This document shows, one piece after another, positions 10,089 to 19,741 of a DNA stretch of 64,000 nt. Position 1 is the stretch's first letter. Every line of letters begins with the position of its first letter. Source of the stretch: Acidicapsa ligni (lineage in GTDB: Bacteria; Acidobacteriota; Terriglobia; Terriglobales; Acidobacteriaceae). The notes beneath the pieces were generated by a model. The model saw only the letters and a list, made by a program, of their open reading frames with translations. It was not told the origin of the DNA and searched no databases. A program made the position numbers and the translations under genes. The stretch lies in assembly GCF_025685655.1 (NCBI RefSeq), contig NZ_JAGSYG010000008.1:62001-126000 (forward strand), written 5' to 3'.

Positions 10089-10481
10089 CTAAACGTTCGC
10101 GCGAAGAGAAGCTGGCGGGGGTCGAAACGAAAGCTGGATAGGAAGATCGACGGGGATGGGAGGAGGAGCCTGCCATTCGATGATGCTGGGTAAATAGAAG
10201 ACCACGGCCACCAGTGAAAAACCTAGTTCGCTGGGATGCAGTTGGGGTTCATCCGCAGCAGGTTTTTCGATGGCATTACTAACTGCTTCTTTAACCAGAT
10301 CTCCACCGCGTGTAGAAAGTTTGACGGGCGTCTGGGCTGCCTGGTCAGACCTGTATAAGGAGAGTTTATAGGAGGTTCCCCAGAAGAAAACTGCAAATCC
10401 CAAGACAAGAAATGCGACCTGCATCACCCATAAAGAGGGGCGATGCTGGGCATCTTGCGTCGGGTTGGGAGGCGCGTTCAA
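10089..10481 (-). CDS. Small membrane protein at the head of the RND efflux operon
   Basis: The frame encodes 130 residues with two probable membrane spans, about residues 19-37 (VMQVAFLVLGFAVFFWGT) and 88-104, separated by a polar loop and followed by a Pro-rich tail. The start used is a TTG; no strong ribosome-binding site is visible, so an internal ATG at the first span (MQVAFLV) is possible. It sits 30 bp upstream of the adaptor gene on the same strand and is therefore probably the first gene of the efflux operon. I do not recognise a family; an accessory role in the efflux complex is a guess from position. Confidence 0.6.
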   Translation of the reverse strand: MNAPPNPTQDAQHRPSLWVMQVAFLVLGFAVFFWGTSYKLSLYRSDQAAQTPVKLSTRGGDLVKEAVSNAIEKPAADEPQLHPSELGFSLVAVVFYLPSIIEWQAPPPIPVDLPIQLSFRPPPASLRANV

Positions 10482-10855
10482 AGGGCAATGAACTCCTGTT
10501 CCAATTATCCTCGGTAATTATAGCTTGCACCGGCCGACGCTTACTGTTCGATTTCGCATCAGATTCTTCTACTAATTCGTCTCGGGTCCAAGGGGAGATG
10601 GTTGAGCATTTCTCGCACTATACATATCCCCGGAAACGCTTTTCTCGTTATGACTCCATTATGACTCCATTTGGATTAGTACCAAATCGCCAATGTACTC
10701 ATCACTCATCGAGGGCAGGGGATTACTTCCGACAAGCCGACTTGTCATTACCGATCCGGCGCTTCGCGGCGGCTAAATTTCTGCATGCAAGCCTTTACAT
10801 AAAATTTCGAGTGGAGTCGGCTCGGTTCCCATAGGACTTCTAGTGGAGAATCGTT
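10482..10855. other. Divergent intergenic region between the efflux operon and PadR/ADOP module 1
   Basis: This 374-base region must carry the promoters for the leftward efflux operon and the rightward padR gene. It contains a perfect tandem duplication of an 11-base unit (TTATGACTCCA, 10648-10669). It also has a short dyad, GACAAG-4 bases-CTTGTC (10731-10746), about 110 bp before the padR start, which is a weak operator candidate. No clear gene is seen. Confidence 0.45.
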
Positions 10856-11236
10856 TTGGTCAGGAAAGAAGATTCAAGTTCGGAGATGTTGAAGGGCACT
10901 CTGGACATGATGGTGTTGCGAACGCTGGTGACTGGCGATGCGCATGGGCACACGATCGCCAAGGTGATTGAGCGGACGTCCGAAGATGTGCTGGAGGTCG
11001 AGCAGGGGTCGCTCTATCCGGCACTGCACCGGCTTGAGGATCGCGGCTGGGTCTCGTCGTATTGGGGGACTAGCGAGAACAACCGCAAGGCGAAGTTTTA
11101 CAAGCTCACCGATTTTGGCCGTAAGCAATTGGTGAACGAGACCAATCGCTGGAGAAAAATGGCGCGGGCGATTGCGATGGTGATGGGCGAGAATGTGCTT
11201 ACTCATGACGAGCTACCCCAGGGAGGCAAGCTTTGA
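10856..11236 (+). CDS. PadR-family transcriptional regulator
   Basis: The 126-residue product is a typical small PadR winged-helix repressor. It has the LKGTLDMMVLRTL helix, the wing with QGSLYPALHRLEDRGWV at about residues 50-66, and the SENNRKAKFYKLT strand that marks PadR proteins coupled to ADOP permeases. The start shown is a TTG preceded by GGAG. An in-frame ATG at 10886 (MLKGTL) would give a shorter protein with the same domain. The gene overlaps the next permease gene by 4 bp, so it probably controls and is co-translated with it. Confidence 0.92.
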   Translation: MVRKEDSSSEMLKGTLDMMVLRTLVTGDAHGHTIAKVIERTSEDVLEVEQGSLYPALHRLEDRGWVSSYWGTSENNRKAKFYKLTDFGRKQLVNETNRWRKMARAIAMVMGENVLTHDELPQGGKL

Positions 11237-13896
11237 GCCGAGTCCTTGATAGCTGGCGTAAGCTCTTTCATCGCGCTCACAAAGACGCCGAGCTAAGCGA
11301 AGAAATGAATTCCTTCCTGGCGGAAGAAACAGCCGAGAACGAGGCGCGGGGCCTGTCTCCCGATGAGGCACGCAGGCAGGCACATCTCAAGCTCGGCAGC
11401 CCCAGGCGGGTCCGAGAAGACGTGTGGCAGCAGAACTCCTTCGCTTTTCTGGATGGCCTCTGGCGCGACGTTCGCTATGCCGTGAGAACGCTATCGCGAT
11501 CACTGGGATTTACGCTGATGGCGGTTTTCGTCGTCGCGCTGGGTATCGGTGCGAATGTAGCTTTGTTTACCGTGGTGCGAAGCGTTCTGATCAATCCGCT
11601 GCCCTATCGCGATCCCGGCAAGCTCTACACAATCTACCAACGCGGCCCAAAAGCCGCAGCCTCACCGGATAAGGAACACTTCATGCCGGTCGACGCCGGC
11701 AGTGCGCAGGAGTGGCGTGAGAATGTTGGCTCTGCCGCCGATCTGGCCCTCATCTGCCCGTGGCGGCAGTACAACGTCTCCGGCCAATCGGGACAGATGC
11801 CGGAGCAGGTGGATGCCGCGTGGGTCTCGGCTAATTTCTTTCCAACGCTGGGCGTGCAGCCAATCCTGGGACGGCCTTTCACGGAATCCGATGACAGCCC
11901 ATCTGCCAATGCAACCGTAATCCTCTCCAACGGATTTTGGAAACGCCGCTACGCCAGCGACCCCGGCATCATCGGGCGTCAGATCATCCTCGACGCTCGC
12001 CCATATACGGTAGTCGGAGTGCTGCCAGCAAGCTTCGTCTATGCCGGTTCGCTTACCGGAAACACCAACCAGGTATGGGTTCCGGTGATGCACGAAATTC
12101 CGCAGGAGCTGCTGCATATCTATAACGATCACGAGTTCGTGGTGATCGCACGACTGCACCAGGGCGTAACGCTCAATGCATTGCTCGATCAATTAGGCGC
12201 CCTTCAAGCGCAAATCAAAATCCGCCATCCGCAAGGGGGAGTACACGAAGGAGCGAGCGGACGTTCGATGCTTGACGACTCTGTCCAAGACTACCGGAAG
12301 TCGCTCTACGTCCTGCTCGGGGCCACTTGCTGTGTCCTGCTGATCGCCTGCCTCAACGTCGCCAGCCTGCTCGTAGCGCGACAGGCAGCCCGTGAACGCG
12401 AACACGCGATCCGCGCCGCGTTAGGAGGCAGCGCTTTGCGTCTGCTCCGCGAACGCCTGACCGAAAGCCTGATGATCTCCCTTTCGGGCGGCATTCTCGG
12501 TCTTGGTCTGGCGTGGCTCGCAGTAGCCTGGTTCACCGGCGCCCGTCAGGATATGAACCGCATCGAAGCAGTCCACATCGACGGCATGGTCTTCGCTCTT
12601 GCCGCTGGCCTGATCCTGCTCTGCGCTCTATTCTCCGGACTGGTTTCCGCATGGAGCGGCAGAAGCCGCGCAATTATGGGCGTACTCCAGCAGGCCTCGC
12701 GTTCACAAAACTCAGGTGGTGCGAAAGCCGGTCTGCGCCGCATTTTGCTCGTACTCGAAGTAGGCCTGACCGTAGTGCTTCTAACCGGAGCCGGTCTGCT
12801 GCTGAAAAGCTACCAGCACCTGCTCAAAGTCGACCTTGGAGTACCCATCGCCAACACCCTGACCCTCGGCATCAGCCTGCCCGACGGCCGCTATAAGGCA
12901 GCATTGCAGCAGGTACAATTCTTCGAGCAGCTTATCGAACGAGTACGCTCTGTTCCCGGCGTCAGCGCAGCCGGACTGGTGACAGCGGCTCCGGGCCAGG
13001 GCTGGGGCGCAGATCGTATGATGTCCGTCGTCGAGCATCCTCCACTGGCCAAAGGGGAGGGTTACGACATCATGGCTCGCGGAGCCGACCCCGGCTACTT
13101 CGCCGCTATCGGGCTGCCGCTCATACGCGGCCGCCTCTTCACTGCGGATGAGCGTCTGACCCGGGACCACGTCGTCCTGATCAGCGAGAGGACAGCAAAG
13201 CTGCTCTTTCCCGGTGAAGACCCAATCGGCAGGCATCTGCGCTCAGAGCTGGGCGGTGACATATATGAAGTGGTAGGTGTTGTAGGCGACACACGCTATG
13301 AAGTCTCGATACCGATGCAGGCCACGCTTTACTGGCCAATCTATGGCAACGAGTCTTCAGCAGCAACCATCGTGGTCAAGTCGAGCACAGACGTCAATAC
13401 TCTGGCAATGCCAATTCAGAGACTTGTCGCTTCGATGGACCCTGACCTGCCCGTCGCGAACGTGATGACGCTCCAGGAAACCATCGCAAGGTCGACCGTA
13501 GCTTCACAATTTTCCTCGGTACTGATCGTTGCCTTCGCCCTGATTGCCCTGCTGCTTTCGGCGGCAGGGCTCTACGGAGTTCTGGCCTACCTCGTCACGC
13601 AGCGAACCAGCGAAATCGGTATCCGCATAGCCTTGGGAGCGCAGCGCGAGAAGGTGTTGCGCCAGATGCTACTGGACGGCCTGCGTCCTGCTCTGCTGGG
13701 GTTGGCGCTTGGGCTCGCAGGGAGTGTTGCGGTGGTGCGGCAGATTCAATCCATGCTCTACGAGACCGAGCCACTCGACCCGGCGGTCTTTGCGGTGGTT
13801 GCCGTAACGTTGCTACTGGTTGCTGGCTTTGCGTGCCTGATTCCTGCGTGGCGAGCTTCGCGGCTCGATCCGATGCGGGCACTGCGATCCGAATAA
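11233..13896 (+). CDS. ADOP-type ABC transporter permease (MacB/FtsX), module 1
   Basis: The 887-residue protein has the layout of acidobacterial 'duplicated orphan permeases'. A soluble prefix of about 70 residues (SEEMNSFLAEETAEN) is followed by two copies of a MacB periplasmic core plus FtsX domain. The first TM is near residue 95 (LGIGANVALFTVV), FtsX1 spans about 355-480, and FtsX2 about 755-887, ending in DPMRALRSE. The conserved FtsX/coupling segment REREHAIRAALGGS is present. No ABC ATPase gene is adjacent, as usual for this family, so energy coupling and substrate are unknown. Start is TTG overlapping the padR stop (TTGA). Confidence 0.92.
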   Translation: MSRVLDSWRKLFHRAHKDAELSEEMNSFLAEETAENEARGLSPDEARRQAHLKLGSPRRVREDVWQQNSFAFLDGLWRDVRYAVRTLSRSLGFTLMAVFVVALGIGANVALFTVVRSVLINPLPYRDPGKLYTIYQRGPKAAASPDKEHFMPVDAGSAQEWRENVGSAADLALICPWRQYNVSGQSGQMPEQVDAAWVSANFFPTLGVQPILGRPFTESDDSPSANATVILSNGFWKRRYASDPGIIGRQIILDARPYTVVGVLPASFVYAGSLTGNTNQVWVPVMHEIPQELLHIYNDHEFVVIARLHQGVTLNALLDQLGALQAQIKIRHPQGGVHEGASGRSMLDDSVQDYRKSLYVLLGATCCVLLIACLNVASLLVARQAAREREHAIRAALGGSALRLLRERLTESLMISLSGGILGLGLAWLAVAWFTGARQDMNRIEAVHIDGMVFALAAGLILLCALFSGLVSAWSGRSRAIMGVLQQASRSQNSGGAKAGLRRILLVLEVGLTVVLLTGAGLLLKSYQHLLKVDLGVPIANTLTLGISLPDGRYKAALQQVQFFEQLIERVRSVPGVSAAGLVTAAPGQGWGADRMMSVVEHPPLAKGEGYDIMARGADPGYFAAIGLPLIRGRLFTADERLTRDHVVLISERTAKLLFPGEDPIGRHLRSELGGDIYEVVGVVGDTRYEVSIPMQATLYWPIYGNESSAATIVVKSSTDVNTLAMPIQRLVASMDPDLPVANVMTLQETIARSTVASQFSSVLIVAFALIALLLSAAGLYGVLAYLVTQRTSEIGIRIALGAQREKVLRQMLLDGLRPALLGLALGLAGSVAVVRQIQSMLYETEPLDPAVFAVVAVTLLLVAGFACLIPAWRASRLDPMRALRSE

Positions 13897-14210
13897 GCAG
13901 GCGGCCTATTACGTGGCTCAGGCGCGGAGTCGTTCTGGGGATCTTTTCGAAGCGTAGGTCCCTATAAACGCCGTTATTGTCAGTTAGAGATTACTGCCCA
14001 CTCCTTCGAACCTGTGCCCGGCTTCGCCATCAGGCTGGAAGAGAGCTTGAACAAATACAATTGTTGCTTGGGCATGTATCAATTCAAACGACTAACGCTA
14101 TCTGCGATGCAAACAGCGCCTTCAGAACGCTGTAAACGGCCCGATCTGTTTGGAACCAGAGCCGCCATTGTGAATGGTTGTCTGGTTACACTTCGCCTTG
14201 TGCTATTCGC
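13897..14210. other. Intergenic region, nothing firm seen
   Basis: These 314 bases lie between the permease and a convergent small gene. No convincing hairpin terminator, promoter or coding frame was found; a 66-codon open frame here has no ribosome-binding site or family features. Confidence 0.4.
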
Positions 14211-14531
14211 CTAAGCAGGATGTTCCTCGGGAAAGGCACCATACTCGGGATAGTGTCGCTCTAGCGGAAACTCAATGTCGCGTTGGTACTTTCTTCGAAG
14301 TTCATGATCCGCGACCAGCTTCTCTATCAGGCTTCTGATTCGGGAGTAACGCACCGTCTTGTCCGGCGTAAGGATAACCACGCCACATTCGCTCTTCTTT
14401 TCGTTCCAAAAGAATAGCCGCTGCGCATCTTTCGTTCGGTCCGAAGTGCAGACCAAATACCAATATGTGAAGTTCCAACGTTCGCCATTCTTGCCTTGCC
14501 TGGGCTTCTCCTCATTCCATAGGGCGATCAT
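14211..14531 (-). CDS. Hypothetical protein, 106 residues
   Basis: The predicted protein is soluble, charged and aromatic-rich, with a GERWNFTYWYLVCTS strand region, a YSRIRSLIEKLVADHELRRK helix, and a C-terminal EFPLERHYPEYGAFPEEHPA tail. I cannot assign a family. Codon usage and amino-acid composition look like a real protein. There is no clear Shine-Dalgarno sequence before the ATG, and its neighbour upstream (14622 onward, same strand) is a pseudogene, so this may be a surviving member of a decaying region. Confidence 0.5.
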   Translation of the reverse strand: MIALWNEEKPRQGKNGERWNFTYWYLVCTSDRTKDAQRLFFWNEKKSECGVVILTPDKTVRYSRIRSLIEKLVADHELRRKYQRDIEFPLERHYPEYGAFPEEHPA

Positions 14532-14621
14532 GTCAGCATGTTCTCACGAGGTGCACAAACCTGTCTGAAAGCGCTGTATCGACGGCGGCTCGGATACTCA
14601 TCATAAATGTTCTTATCGGCA

Positions 14622-15731
14622 TCAATCTGATGTTTGGGCATCATGCGCAGACTGAATCCAGCTCTCGAGCTGCCCGTTTCGACGGAGCAGATTAATCTGC
14701 AATTCTTGCAATCGAAGGGTCGCATCCAGCATCTCCAGATAGCGCTGCCGCTCAAGGATACGGGCATTCATCTCATCTTTGGGAGTCATCGGCGGAGTAG
14801 AGTCAGTTCCATTTCCCGACGTGAGCCGCACAAGCATGGCATTGAGCTGGTCCTCGGCAATGCCTCGATCGAGTTGGGCCAGTTCTGCCTTGGTCCCAAG
14901 TTCCGTGACCGAATGCTGTAGCTTTACGCGAGTGGTGTTCTGTTGTTGACGAAGAAACTCTACGGTGTGCTCGGCATGCTGCGCGTCCGCCAATGACTCA
15001 CGAGCCTTCGCTTTACGAGCACTATCGGAAAATGGCAATTGAACCTGAGCGGCAGCATAAGCCGTGTTGTAGTTGCCATTGAGATTGTAGTAAGTGGCTG
15101 CTCCATTGAAGGGGCTGATTCGCCCATATTGCGCCGCAAATGCAATCTGTGGACGCCATGTATAGCGTGAATCTCCATTGGCCTGTTTGCGCTTTGCGAA
15201 CGCATTCATCTTCGCGGACAGTACGCCAGGCGTATCGGGATATTCATTCAGATGTTCGGTTGACCACAGAAGAGGCGCCGGACTGGACGGGATGCTACTC
15301 GACGTTGTTACGAGCTGGGTGGCAGACAGTCCGATGAGTTGAGAGAAGTGTTCCCGAAGCGACGTAATTTCATCCTCAAGCTGCTCCTGCTGCAGCTGGA
15401 TCTGCAGTGCGGTGCGATGGGCCTGTTTCAGTTCCAATGGAGACTCAATGCCAGCATCAAGTCGATCCTGAACGATGGAAACCAGCCTGAGAGCATAGCC
15501 ATATTCATCGGTCATCGCTGCTTGCCGTTGCTGTGCGCGATCGAGGGAAATCTAAGTGACGGCTGCATCCTCTTCGACCTGTTCTCTAATATCCCTAAGC
15601 GCAGCGTTCGCAGCTTTTACACCAGCCTGCGCCGCCCGAATGTAGTCGAACTGAGAGAAGTTGAAAGCCAGCGATTGCGCGTTGACGGTGAATATCGTAT
15701 CCGACAACCGGCTACAACATGATCGCAACCT
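14622..15731 (-). pseudogene. TolC-family outer-membrane efflux protein, disrupted by an in-frame TAG and lacking its N-terminus
   Basis: From the ATG at 15515 down to 14622 the frame encodes 297 residues of an alpha-helical TolC-type protein (RLDAGIESPLELKQAH, helical Gln/Leu/Ala repeats, FAAQYGRISPFNG barrel strand). Reading upstream in the same frame, clear family sequence continues past the ATG: FNFSQFDYIRAAQAG, then EEDAAVT, a TAG stop at 15552-15554, then ISLDRAQQR. A sense codon, probably Tyr, has therefore become a stop. Upstream frame identity is lost near 15731 and no signal peptide is found, so the 5' part is also missing. A shortened protein from 15515 is conceivable but would lack the first helices. 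Confidence 0.85.
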
Positions 15732-16033
15732 TCAGCGCTCAATAGTGCAAACGAGAACCCTCGTCCCTTGATTCACATATCTCTACGATTGTTATTTGTC
15801 GGCTTCATGCCAATGTACTCATTGACGCAACTGATCCAATGCCCGGTCGTTCCCGACGAGCACGTTTAGTAGAACCTATCCAACTTCTGCTAGAAACCTC
15901 CAATAGAAGCTGACGACTGTTTCATGTCATGGGGCAGCCAACATTATGCAGAGATTGGAGAAGCCACGCCCGCGACTCTTGCTGGGATTCGAACTTCTCT
16001 GCGATGAAACATCATCCGGGGAGTTGACTGTTT
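15732..16033. other. Intergenic, degraded sequence between two gene remnants
   Basis: About 300 bases between the TolC pseudogene and the LuxR-type remnant. It presumably holds what is left of their 5' parts, but I could not follow either family into it. No RNA gene or clear promoter was seen. Confidence 0.35.
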
Positions 16034-16276
16034 GTGGCGTATCTTCGCTGTGCCGAGGAAAGCATACTTGGCAGCGTGTCAGCGTCCGACAAAATGGAAC
16101 GAACGTACTCCGCGATTGGCAAACAAGGATCTGGGGTTGAATTAGGTATTAGCGAGATTACGGTGAAAGTCCATCGAAGCAGTCTGATGAGAAAGCTCGA
16201 GGCAAGTTCATTGGCTTCGTTAATTCAGATTGCAATCGAACTTCAGCTTATCCCCGAATTTGCAGGAGCAAACTAA
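16034..16276 (+). pseudogene. Remnant of a LuxR/FixJ-type response regulator (HTH domain only)
   Basis: The C-terminal half of this 80-residue frame is a LuxR-type helix-turn-helix, with VELGISEITVKVHRSSLMRK then LEASSLASLIQIAIEL. It closely parallels the HTH of the intact regulator at 31020-31808 (YELGTSEITIRIHRGKIMKK). The N-terminal 35 residues do not resemble a receiver domain or the LTPRE start of the HTH domain, and no receiver is encoded upstream. The gene is therefore 5'-truncated and probably non-functional. Confidence 0.72.
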
Positions 16277-16649
16277 GTGTAAGGTTCCCTCCACGCTCCC
16301 CCGAATTGCCATCGACGACTGCTGCTATCCGTCGATGAGGCCGCTGCGGCTGGAATCATCGCCAACAGGACCGACCCAGCCACACACTGCCGGCTTGGGT
16401 AGAGCAAGGGGCGATGGTACCCGTCAAGCCAATGATGAGTTGAACACGCAGATCGTTCCCATAGGCATCCTGGAAATAGGGTGAGTTGTCTCGTGAAGGC
16501 ACGTTCTCTCAATCTCTTTGAATAAGAGAGAGCACCGTTTGCTGTATCTCTGAATGAAATGAATCGGCTGTTGAGGAATGTCGGTATCTCCCGCGACTGG
16601 AATCAGTCGGGTATAGGTTCTCTGGTGTTCCTGTCCAGACATGGTTGGG
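16277..16649. other. Intergenic region with one dyad
   Basis: These 373 bases contain an 8-bp inverted repeat with a 12-base spacer (CATCGACG/CGTCGATG, 16310-16337). No gene could be supported. A short minus-strand frame reading FQDAYGNDLRVQLIIGLTGT at about 16400-16470 could be a trace of a lost gene but was not identified. Confidence 0.35.
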
Positions 16650-18140
16650 TTAGGAGATTTGCGAAGACCCGATGATGGTGCTTGATGGACTGCTTCCATC
16701 GCCAGCGATGGAGAAGTATGTGGCGGTTGCTGACCCTCCTTGGGCGATATCGAGGACGGTGAACCCGTGGTTGTACCCTGGCGGATTTCCCGTCATCCCG
16801 ACCTGGAGATTGCCGTTGCTTTGAATGCTGGAGACTGCGACGTCGTAGGGGGCGTCGGTTTCGAGCATCGGAAACGCAGAGTAGCCGATGCAGGCACCGA
16901 AGGGAACCCACGGGAAGAGACTTGATAGGCTCACGCTTTGGTTTCCGGGAGTGGTGACAGTAGATGCAGCGATCGAAGGCTGGTCGTAGACTTCGAGGAC
17001 ATGCTCGTGTCCCCAGAACCATGCTTTGACGGGGCCGACTGGTACTTGTTTGAGTTCTGATTGGAGATTGACGTTGTAGCCGAGCTTGCCCATTTGAGCC
17101 GTGTTCCCCGAGCCGCCTGCTGCCCCATGACCTTCGCCGATGCCCAGGAATCTTGACCACCCCTGATGATGAGAAAACAGGATGACAGCGCGGCTGTTCC
17201 TGGCGGCATCTTCAATAGCAGAGACGTGCCAGGCGGCTTCGGCGGGATGGAGCATTGTGGTGTCGTTTCCGATATCCCAGAGATCGCTATCGTAGTATCC
17301 GGTGTCCATCGCTTGTAGTTGCAGCCAGGAATTGCTCAGTGTGAAGAAGCTGGCAGATTGCGTAGGGACAGGAGCTGCAGGGGAGTTCGGGAAGCTGGCG
17401 CCTTGGTTGACCTGGGACAGGGCGTCATAGAAGGGCTCTCCGCCCGTGTACATATCATGATTGCCGTCGAGATTGAAGACTGGGGCCGAGTGTCCAGTTT
17501 TAGCGCGGGCAGTCTTGATGAAATTCAGGAAATTGACCTGCATCTCGTCCCTGGTTCCTGCATAGTAGACGTCACCTACGTGAAGGATGAGATCTGGCTT
17601 CTGCTCCATGAGCGATTCGAGTACGAGTTGCGCGACTGGCTCGCCTGTTCCCCAATCGCCTAGAATACCGATCCGAAAGCTGGTCTGCTCCGGAAGCTGG
17701 AGTGTGTTTCCCGAGGCAACATAGGGAATGGTGGCGTTGTGGAACCAATTGTGCGCAGTCAGGTAATCGAATGCTGCTTTCAACCAGCCGGTGCCGTCAC
17801 AACCTGATTTTTCGAATTCGTTCGTCACATCCGTCATGCTTTGTTGGTTCCCGCGCAACGCTGCCCAGGCATACTCCAGCATGAGTTGGATACAGGTGGG
17901 CGAGAGCGGGTTGGTTGCGCTCAAGGGGCTTGCCGAAGCTGCGGTGAGTGCTTTCTCCCGAGAGCGATAGAGACGGGGGTGAGGCAGCCTATCGAGGATC
18001 TCAGTAGCGTGCTGCAGATTCTGATTGCCTTCGGCGATGCCGATACTTGCTGTCGCCGGCGAAGAACTTCTGAGTTGGGCGGCGATTGCGGACTGGACAA
18101 GAGAGTGAGGCGCAGAATGGAAGCTCTTGATATAGGTCAT
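16650..18140 (-). CDS. Calcineurin-like metallophosphoesterase
   Basis: With the ATG at 18140 (GGAG 8 bases upstream) the product is 496 residues; a longer frame exists upstream but lacks a ribosome-binding site. All metal-binding blocks of the calcineurin-like family are visible: GDWGTG (about residues 161-166), GDVYY (189-193), GNHD (226-229), FSHHQ (about 300) and GHEH (about 370). This predicts a di-metal phosphatase or phosphodiesterase. The N-terminal 140 residues are of unknown type and no clear signal peptide is present. It lies beside the regulator/receptor/GH89 locus and may belong to it, but its substrate is unknown. Confidence 0.88.
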   Translation of the reverse strand: MTYIKSFHSAPHSLVQSAIAAQLRSSSPATASIGIAEGNQNLQHATEILDRLPHPRLYRSREKALTAASASPLSATNPLSPTCIQLMLEYAWAALRGNQQSMTDVTNEFEKSGCDGTGWLKAAFDYLTAHNWFHNATIPYVASGNTLQLPEQTSFRIGILGDWGTGEPVAQLVLESLMEQKPDLILHVGDVYYAGTRDEMQVNFLNFIKTARAKTGHSAPVFNLDGNHDMYTGGEPFYDALSQVNQGASFPNSPAAPVPTQSASFFTLSNSWLQLQAMDTGYYDSDLWDIGNDTTMLHPAEAAWHVSAIEDAARNSRAVILFSHHQGWSRFLGIGEGHGAAGGSGNTAQMGKLGYNVNLQSELKQVPVGPVKAWFWGHEHVLEVYDQPSIAASTVTTPGNQSVSLSSLFPWVPFGACIGYSAFPMLETDAPYDVAVSSIQSNGNLQVGMTGNPPGYNHGFTVLDIAQGGSATATYFSIAGDGSSPSSTIIGSSQIS

Positions 18141-18355
18141 GTACGCTGCTCCGGGAGGACGAGATGCTTTTTTCAAGCATCGCCCGGACCGATCCAGATG
18201 CGAATCGCCGGAGGTAGCTTGAGCGCAAATGACTTTACTATAGCGGGTGTGCAGCAACGTGAATATTTCGTTGCAAACGCGTTATTGGCAAGGCGCGCTG
18301 TGTCTCCCTTTCACGAAGCTGACCATTCGGGGCAATGATCAATGGCGGTCAATGG

Positions 18356-19741
18356 TCAATGGTCAAACCTGGAGGCAATGATCCGAGGGGGCAGTGGCGC
18401 TGCATCCACGCTGGTCGTCTCAATCAAGAGTTCGAATGGGCTCACTGTTCCATTCTTGCGAGTCGCCTGCTGAATAATGGGACGCATCGTGGCTTCGTCC
18501 AGGAGCGCGTCCGCTGCTGCCTGCGTTGCAGCCATATTCAGACCTTCAATAAGCAATATGCGGCCTGTCCTATTTAGATTCGGAATAAGAGCGACAACGC
18601 CATAGGTCTGATGTGAGCGTTGCTGCGAGTCGTTCTCGAACACAGTTTTCTCGCCACTTTCAGGGTGCACGTTGACGACGGAGCAGTGGTTCACGTGCGA
18701 TTCGCAAACGAATTGGAAGTTGAGCTGCTTCTGCAGCATGTCGACCCAGGGGTCGGTGTGAATTGCTCCCAATAGGATAGCGTTGCCGTCTCGGAGATCC
18801 TCCATTCGCAAATCACGAGCGAATCGGATCACTGTACGATCGGGAACTGCCTCCGGGAGGCGCGCCAGCCTGGCGATGATATTGAGGTCGACGATACTGG
18901 TGTACCTCTGTGTGCGTAAGTCTTCGACGTTTGGAAGATCGACGTTGCGAATGTTTACCTCGGACAGATATTTTCCGCTCACATAGTCCGAGAGAGATGC
19001 TTGCTGCTCGGAAAGGTTCTGCAGAATTCCGAGCCCGCTGTCCGCTGGAACGATAAACGTGTCGCGGTCTTTCACGAAGATTTCCGACCAAATTGAGCGG
19101 GGTGCTGTTTGCTTAACCTGCACAGACGAATGAAAGATGCCGGGAAGCCATTTGAACGCACTTAGTACAGAGGCGCAGGCGAGAACACCCAGAAGGAACA
19201 TTTTCCACTGGCGAGGATGGGAGGGATGCGTCGCTGCGGAGACGCCATCCTTGACCACGCTTTCGCCAAGGGGCTCATTGTGGCTGAGTTCTTCCTGAGT
19301 TGCGTTGTCCAAGGGAGGAGCGAGCTGAGAGTCGACGGCCAAAGGGGACGACTCCTGGCGTTCAAACACGGGAACATATGCCCCGCGCGGGATCCTGATC
19401 CTGATCTTCTCTTCCATTCCTTCCCGTTCGAAGTACAAGTCGAGACGCTTCCGCAATTGCCCCGCGTAGTTGCGGACGATGTTGTCGTCGCCGGGATTGT
19501 AATCGGCGGGGCGATTGAACACCCTCACCCCAATCTGCTGCTCCGTGATTTCATGTGACAATCCGTGCAATTCGCGATCGCAGATATACGACAAGAATTT
19601 CGGCAATCGTTCAGACTTCGAGAAATGTTCGCTCGCCACAATGCGCTGGGTCAGAGCCCAGCAGTCCGTGTAGGACAGGGGAGGTGGCAAGCCGGGTCCG
19701 CTCGCTTCGTTGGCCTGGGATAGGTCTGCTTCTGCGTTCAT
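18356..19741 (-). CDS. Membrane-anchored winged-helix-like regulator (receptor-linked one-component sensor)
   Basis: The 461-residue protein has three parts. The N-terminal domain (about residues 23-130) contains SERLPKFLSYICDRELHG, EITEQQIGVRVFNRPADYNP and a strand-rich IRIRIPRGAYVPVF, resembling a ToxR/OmpR-type winged helix. A Pro/Glu-rich linker follows, then one membrane span at about 181-200. The C-terminal part of about 250 residues would lie outside the cytoplasm. This architecture suggests DNA binding inside and ligand sensing outside. It is divergent from the Oar-like receptor at 20185, whose promoter is its likely target. The DNA-binding assignment is my inference from pattern. Confidence 0.68.
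   Translation of the reverse strand: MNAEADLSQANEASGPGLPPPLSYTDCWALTQRIVASEHFSKSERLPKFLSYICDRELHGLSHEITEQQIGVRVFNRPADYNPGDDNIVRNYAGQLRKRLDLYFEREGMEEKIRIRIPRGAYVPVFERQESSPLAVDSQLAPPLDNATQEELSHNEPLGESVVKDGVSAATHPSHPRQWKMFLLGVLACASVLSAFKWLPGIFHSSVQVKQTAPRSIWSEIFVKDRDTFIVPADSGLGILQNLSEQQASLSDYVSGKYLSEVNIRNVDLPNVEDLRTQRYTSIVDLNIIARLARLPEAVPDRTVIRFARDLRMEDLRDGNAILLGAIHTDPWVDMLQKQLNFQFVCESHVNHCSVVNVHPESGEKTVFENDSQQRSHQTYGVVALIPNLNRTGRILLIEGLNMAATQAAADALLDEATMRPIIQQATRKNGTVSPFELLIETTSVDAAPLPPRIIASRFDH

Noticed and set aside
10648..10669. Tandem 11-base duplication TTATGACTCCA
   Set aside because: A single short slippage-type duplication with no symmetry; not strong enough to call a regulatory site.
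10412..10834. A 140-codon plus-strand frame upstream of padR module 1
   Set aside because: Overlaps the start of the small membrane protein on the other strand and the expected promoters; low-complexity, unconvincing sequence.
11233..13896. Complete MacAB-type export system
   Set aside because: No ATPase or MacA-like adaptor gene accompanies any of the three large permeases; the RND adaptor at 8775 belongs to the opposite operon.
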